Positions 19,480 to 22,347 of a stretch of 22,347 bases of DNA are shown one piece after another (within the stretch, counting starts at the first letter, position 1; each line of letters starts with the position of its first letter). This stretch comes from a virus, in IMG/VR virus record IMGVR_UViG_3300031857_001525, positions 1-22,347 of that record; one strand, given 5' to 3'. The position numbers and the translations under genes were made by a program. Below the pieces are notes generated by a model, which ran no database searches, had not been told where the DNA came from, and saw only the letters and a list, made by a program, of their open reading frames with translations.

Positions 19480-19998
19480 TTAGATAACCAATATTCTCAC
19501 AAACTCTCCAGTTTGGAACGGAACAGTTGATGCAACAGTTAGCACTCCGGTATTAGTATCCCATTTAACTTGATTACCCGTAGGTGTACCACTAAATATA
19601 ATTTCACCAACATCAATACCACCTCTACTTGCATAAAGAAGAACTTTATCAATTGCTTCAGAGAATGTAATTGTTGTAGAACCACCACTTGCGAACTTAG
19701 AATACTGCTCAATAGTTCTTGTAGAACCACCGCTACTTGGATTAACAACGATACCACCTGTGCCAATAATTCCTTCTGCTTCATAAGCATACCCACCGCA
19801 CATTCCATATACGTACTCTGTAAAACCAACAAGGTTGATGCCCGTGTAATTCACATCATCAACCCACTCTAAAATATCAGCTTCCATTTGCAATTTCTTA
19901 GGTAAATTCAAATCTGTTTCTTTACCTAATTCAATATCTCTTATTGCTAAAGATGCTGAAACTTTTGCTATATCAATAACATCTGCTGTAGTTGGCAT
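19480..19998 (-). CDS. 172-aa probable virion/fibre-associated protein
   Basis: A helical N-terminal part (TADVIDIAKVSASLAIRDIE ... LQMEADILEWVD) is followed by a glycine-rich linker (YGMCGGYAYEAEGIIGTGG) and a beta-rich C-terminal domain (STTITFSEAIDKVLLYASRG ... GEFVRILVI). Similar C-terminal domains occur in short fibre or baseplate-like proteins of Bacteroidota phages. Its position, coupled by TAATG to the next gene upstream and 15 nt before the giant fibre, suggests it links the fibre to the particle. No enzyme motif is visible. Confidence 0.7.
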   Translation of the reverse strand: MPTTADVIDIAKVSASLAIRDIELGKETDLNLPKKLQMEADILEWVDDVNYTGINLVGFTEYVYGMCGGYAYEAEGIIGTGGIVVNPSSGGSTRTIEQYSKFASGGSTTITFSEAIDKVLLYASRGGIDVGEIIFSGTPTGNQVKWDTNTGVLTVASTVPFQTGEFVRILVI

Positions 19999-20516
19999 TA
20001 GTAAACTAATTTAGGATTGTCAATAATGTATTTTGCTTTATTCAAACTTAATTGCGCAATAGCAATACCTGCACCTAATGAAATTGCATCATCTGCCGCA
20101 CGGATATAAGTATTTAAAGCAAACTTTGTAGAAAGCCAATTATCGCCGTCCAATCTTTCAGGAGTAGATATTTGAGCTTTAGATAATTTAGTATTATAAA
20201 TTTTTGCGTACGTAGAAAAACAATACGTAACAGTCTTGCTATATAGCACATTTGAGTTATCCCTCCATTCAACAGTGATGTTCAATGCATAATCTTTATC
20301 CAATACGTTAAAACTAATTGTGTTTCCGGTAGCTAATGACCATACTTCATAGTTGGTGGTTGTACCAGTTTCAACTAAATAAGTACCATCTGATTTCTGC
20401 ATATATACCCTTCTGGTAGTGATAGCAGCATCAGAACCTGTACTTGTATCATCTAATATCAATAAATTAGGCGTTGATATAACCTGAGAGGCGGCGAAAT
20501 TTTGTGTAAACGGCAT
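19998..20516 (-). CDS. 172-aa probable virion protein (PFTQNF family)
   Basis: I chose the ATG at 20516 (M-P-F-T-Q-N-F...), 15 nt after a -7 element. A longer frame to 20543 would run into the promoter. The protein is beta-rich in its first 115 residues (SDAAITTRRVYMQKSDGTYL ... NITVEWRDNSNVLYSKTVTY) with a helical end (LSLNKAKYIIDN). I recognise this opening and the DTSTGSDAAITxRRVY block from many unannotated Bacteroidota phage proteins next to fibre genes. A virion surface or adaptor protein is likely but unproven. Confidence 0.75.
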   Translation of the reverse strand: MPFTQNFAASQVISTPNLLILDDTSTGSDAAITTRRVYMQKSDGTYLVETGTTTNYEVWSLATGNTISFNVLDKDYALNITVEWRDNSNVLYSKTVTYCFSTYAKIYNTKLSKAQISTPERLDGDNWLSTKFALNTYIRAADDAISLGAGIAIAQLSLNKAKYIIDNPKLVY

Positions 20517-20531
20517 AATAAAAAAGTTTAC

Positions 20532-20539
20532 CAAAACTA
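20532..20539 (-). promoter_or_regulatory. -7 element before the fibre operon
   Basis: TAGTTTTG on the minus strand matches TAnnTTTG and lies 15 nt before the ATG at 20516, just after the terminator. No clear TTG -33 is present, since this area is the terminator's T-tract. Confidence 0.5.
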
Positions 20540-20560
20540 CCAAAAAAATGTTAAATAATA

Positions 20561-20597
20561 AAAAAAGCCCTACTTTTTTATGGTAGAGCTTTTTTAT
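20561..20597 (-). terminator. Rho-independent terminator after the 301-aa gene
   Basis: On the minus strand the arms GCTCTAC (20589-20583) and GTAGGGC (20573-20567) pair fully, with one G-U wobble, and are extended by A/T runs. They enclose a 9-nt loop and are followed by TTTTTTTATTATT. On the + strand the wobble would be a C/A mismatch, so the minus direction is favoured. Confidence 0.8.
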
Positions 20598-20614
20598 TAT
20601 AATTTAATTAAATT

Positions 20615-21520
20615 TTAAGCCTTAGCTAACTCATTTAATTGCTTCTCGATATTAGCAAGAACTTCTTTACCATTCTTTGAAGTTTGGATAAATTGAGTCA
20701 ATGCATCTGTTACATTTCCTCTGTCTTGTTTAGAGATTGTAGTGATTTCTTGAGAGCCGATTGAAACCTTACCGGTAGCCATATCAAATGAAATAATTTC
20801 ATTATCTAAACCTTGTCTTACAGCTGATTTAATGTCTTTAGAAGGGTCTGTATAAACTTTTAAGAACTCGTCTGGCTTAGAGCGAGCAAAGTTTGCAACC
20901 TCAGCTAAAATCACTTCATCATCAGTAAATTCATTCCAGTTAAGTGCAGCTCCAATTTTACGAGCTTCTGCTGGCTTCATCTTAGAAATAATACCAATTG
21001 CTTCTTTTAGGATTTCAAAACCTTGAAGTGCCTTTTGGCTTGATTTTCTTTGATTTACAACACCAAAAAGTGGCGCTTTACTAGCATCTCTTGCTTCTCC
21101 TAAAACGCTATCTCTGTTGTAGTTACTAATCATAAGGTACTCATAAAGCTCCTCATCTTTTTGATTACCACCTACTAATGCGAAACGACCTGTGAATTGG
21201 AATCCACCTAAGCCATCGCTAACACCCGGCATAAAGAATCTTTCCTTGCCCGGCTTTTCACCATCCCACCAATCAGCTACTACCACATCTACCCATGCAT
21301 CTTTACCTTGTTTAGCTAGATAAGGGTCTTTAATCCTATCTCTAGTAGGGATGTTTGCTTTTGGATAAAGTAATGGGTTTCTTTGTCTTTCTTTCTCATC
21401 TGGGTCGTTGTTTTTAACCCCTGTAAGCATCTCAAAAGTTACAGATTGTCCCGGCTCTAAGGCAGGAATAGCTCTCTTTAAATCTTCTGAAATTCCGTTG
21501 AATTTTCCAACTACTTGCAT
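20615..21520 (-). CDS. 301-aa unidentified protein in the structural region
   Basis: The N-terminal 140 residues look like an alpha/beta domain with many charged turns (EPGQSVTFEMLTGVKNNDPD, WVDVVVADWWDGEKPGKERF, GFQFTGRFALVGG). The C-terminal half is helical and charged (KALQGFEILKEAIGIISKMK; DALTQFIQTSKNGKEVLANI). It lacks signal, membrane and enzyme motifs. Location between a probable capsid-side gene and fibre genes suggests a virion or assembly protein. It has no promoter of its own directly upstream and ends in a terminator. I do not recognise the family. Confidence 0.85.
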   Translation of the reverse strand: MQVVGKFNGISEDLKRAIPALEPGQSVTFEMLTGVKNNDPDEKERQRNPLLYPKANIPTRDRIKDPYLAKQGKDAWVDVVVADWWDGEKPGKERFFMPGVSDGLGGFQFTGRFALVGGNQKDEELYEYLMISNYNRDSVLGEARDASKAPLFGVVNQRKSSQKALQGFEILKEAIGIISKMKPAEARKIGAALNWNEFTDDEVILAEVANFARSKPDEFLKVYTDPSKDIKSAVRQGLDNEIISFDMATGKVSIGSQEITTISKQDRGNVTDALTQFIQTSKNGKEVLANIEKQLNELAKA

Positions 21521-21545
21521 ATATGTGTTTTTTTGGTTTAAAATA

Positions 21546-22106
21546 CTAGACTACATGAGTCCAGCTAGTTCCGTTTAATATTTTTTGAATTGTAGTTTTT
21601 CCAATGTTAAACATTATTGATAACTTCCAATGAGAAAACCTACCTGTTTTATACAACAATTTTATTGCCAAAACCTTATCTTCATCCAAAATGGCAGTAC
21701 TTCTTTCAGAGCCTCTAGTCACCTTAAGTTTACCAGCTTCGTATGCGTGCTTTGCATTTCTGCTATGGTCACACCATTCTAAATTTTCTGCTCTATTGTC
21801 AGCCCTGTCGCTATTCAGATGATTAACAATCCTAAATTTTTCAGGATTAGGATTATCCACAAATGCTCTAGCAACTAAAACATGGACATTCTGCATCTTT
21901 TTTATACCATCTTTCTTAAAAGATACCACTTTGTACCCATGACTATTACTACCTATTACTATTTTTTCTTTAGAAACTCTCATTCCTTTACTATGCCTTA
22001 ATAGCCTAGGAAGCATTTTTATCCTGCCTAAATTACTTACTTCATAGTATCCGTCATATAAATCACCCTTCACACCTAATATGGGTTTCCAAATTTCTTG
22101 TTCCAT
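21546..22106 (-). CDS. HNH homing endonuclease with NUMOD4 and HTH (186 aa)
   Basis: The order is NUMOD4 motif (EIWKPILGVKGDLYDGYYEV then SNLGRI, 4-29), HNH_3 nuclease core (VHVLVARAFVDNP, VNHLNSDRADNRAENLEWC, 74-112, then NAKHA), and a C-terminal helix-turn-helix (KLSIMFNIGKTTIQKILNG, 161-179) for site recognition. I chose the ATG at 22106. A longer frame would translate the terminator hairpin. It makes cuts that copy its gene into related phages. It lies between a terminator-promoter unit and the 301-aa gene. Confidence 0.93.
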   Translation of the reverse strand: MEQEIWKPILGVKGDLYDGYYEVSNLGRIKMLPRLLRHSKGMRVSKEKIVIGSNSHGYKVVSFKKDGIKKMQNVHVLVARAFVDNPNPEKFRIVNHLNSDRADNRAENLEWCDHSRNAKHAYEAGKLKVTRGSERSTAILDEDKVLAIKLLYKTGRFSHWKLSIMFNIGKTTIQKILNGTSWTHVV

Positions 22107-22121
22107 GAATTTTGATTTATA

Positions 22122-22129
22122 CAAATATA
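22122..22129 (-). promoter_or_regulatory. -7 element before the second HNH gene
   Basis: TATATTTG on the minus strand is identical to the -7 at 263 and 7368 and lies 15 nt before the ATG at 22106. It starts two bases past the T-tract of the terminator hairpin. No clear -33 is visible. Confidence 0.55.
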
Positions 22130-22131
22130 AT

Positions 22132-22155
22132 AAAAGGGGTGGAAAATCCACCCCC
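22132..22155 (-). terminator. Rho-independent terminator after the partial virion gene
   Basis: A perfect 8-bp stem (TCCACCCC/GGGGTGGA at 22136-22143 and 22147-22154) with a 3-nt loop is followed on the minus strand by TTTTATTATA. It sits 14 nt after the stop of the truncated gene at the right edge. Confidence 0.8.
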
Positions 22156-22168
22156 ATTATCATTAAAA

Positions 22169-22347
22169 TTATGCCAAAACTTGTTGACGTAGGAAGTGCT
22201 GAGCGCCTAAAATTTCAAGGCCCTGCGCAGTTGTCCAAGAACAAGTCCAGTTCATTGCATCTCCGTTAGGATTTACTGGAGAAATTGCACCGCTGTGGAT
22301 TTCACCAATCATATCGTTACCGAATTTAGTTTGAGCTGGTACGTATC
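22169..22347 (-). CDS. 3' end of a probable virion protein (partial)
   Basis: The last 58 residues of a gene that continues past the right edge. The piece (YVPAQTKFGNDMIGEIHSGA ... NWTCSWTTAQGLEILGAQHF and a final RQQVLA) has the hydrophobic, Gly/Ala-rich character of a capsid-type protein end. The gene ends in a strong terminator, as highly expressed capsid genes often do. A major capsid protein is possible but cannot be proven from this fragment. Confidence 0.6.
   Translation of the reverse strand, partial: YVPAQTKFGNDMIGEIHSGAISPVNPNGDAMNWTCSWTTAQGLEILGAQHFLRQQVLA

Noticed and set aside
14124-19872. Frames inside or opposite the fibre and neighbouring genes
   Set aside because: They overlap a clear 1748-codon frame and result from its repetitive Thr/Ser/Gly composition.
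1-22347. tRNA genes, diversity-generating retroelement, integrase or attachment sites
   Set aside because: No cloverleaf, reverse transcriptase, template-repeat pair or integrase was seen on either strand.

Overview
The window is part of a tailed-bacteriophage genome whose host is probably a member of the Bacteroidota (Flavobacteriia-like). The DNA is AT-rich, gene starts have A-rich leaders without a Shine-Dalgarno sequence, and several leaders carry the Bacteroidota promoter signature (TTTG, about 19-21 nt, then TAnnTTTG). Virion fibre genes, a GH19 endolysin, holin-like proteins and two HNH homing endonucleases show that it is phage. No terminase, portal, polymerase, integrase or tRNA gene is visible, so the phage family cannot be fixed. 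A crAss-like or other Bacteroidota phage relative is possible but not shown.

Layout: 1-301 is a non-coding, G/T-rich left edge with a tandem repeat and a good promoter. From 302 to 8853 about 38 very small genes run on the + strand (23-160 aa, nearly all of unknown function), packed with overlaps or 5-30 nt spacers. Three promoters with the same -33 block (TTATTTTGCT) divide the first 5 kb into transcription units. Many products are one-helix membrane peptides. Others look like small DNA-binding or zinc-ribbon proteins, and three belong to one paralogous family (5762, 5960, 7866). An HNH/NUMOD3 homing endonuclease with its own -7 element sits among them (7380-7862). This looks like an early or accessory host-takeover region. 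Two gene-poor spots stand out: 6987-7150 (AT-rich, about 84-bp tandem duplication plus a gene remnant) and 8572-8745 (CACTTT motifs at exact 30-bp spacing, a 14-nt direct repeat and two hairpins).

The two arms converge and overlap by 4 nt at 8850-8853. From the right edge to 8850 all genes are on the - strand. In transcription order they are: the 3' end of a probable virion protein, a terminator, a second HNH gene with its own promoter, a 301-aa protein, a terminator and promoter, two virion-associated proteins, a 1748-aa repetitive fibre, and a 119-aa fibre-partner-like protein. A further promoter then opens a lysis and maintenance operon made only of touching or nearly touching genes: a 136-aa protein, a 61-aa membrane protein, a probable one-piece spanin, a previously hidden 28-aa membrane peptide, a 79-aa two-helix membrane protein, a LydA-like holin with a TTG start, a four-helix-bundle membrane sensor-like protein, an outer-membrane barrel protein, a GH19 endolysin, a metallophosphoesterase, a DUF3310 protein and an HExxH metalloprotease-like protein.

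The right arm would build the fibres and then open the inner membrane, peptidoglycan and outer membrane in turn. The left arm would reprogramme the host. Most functional statements for the left arm are limited to what can be seen in the sequence.
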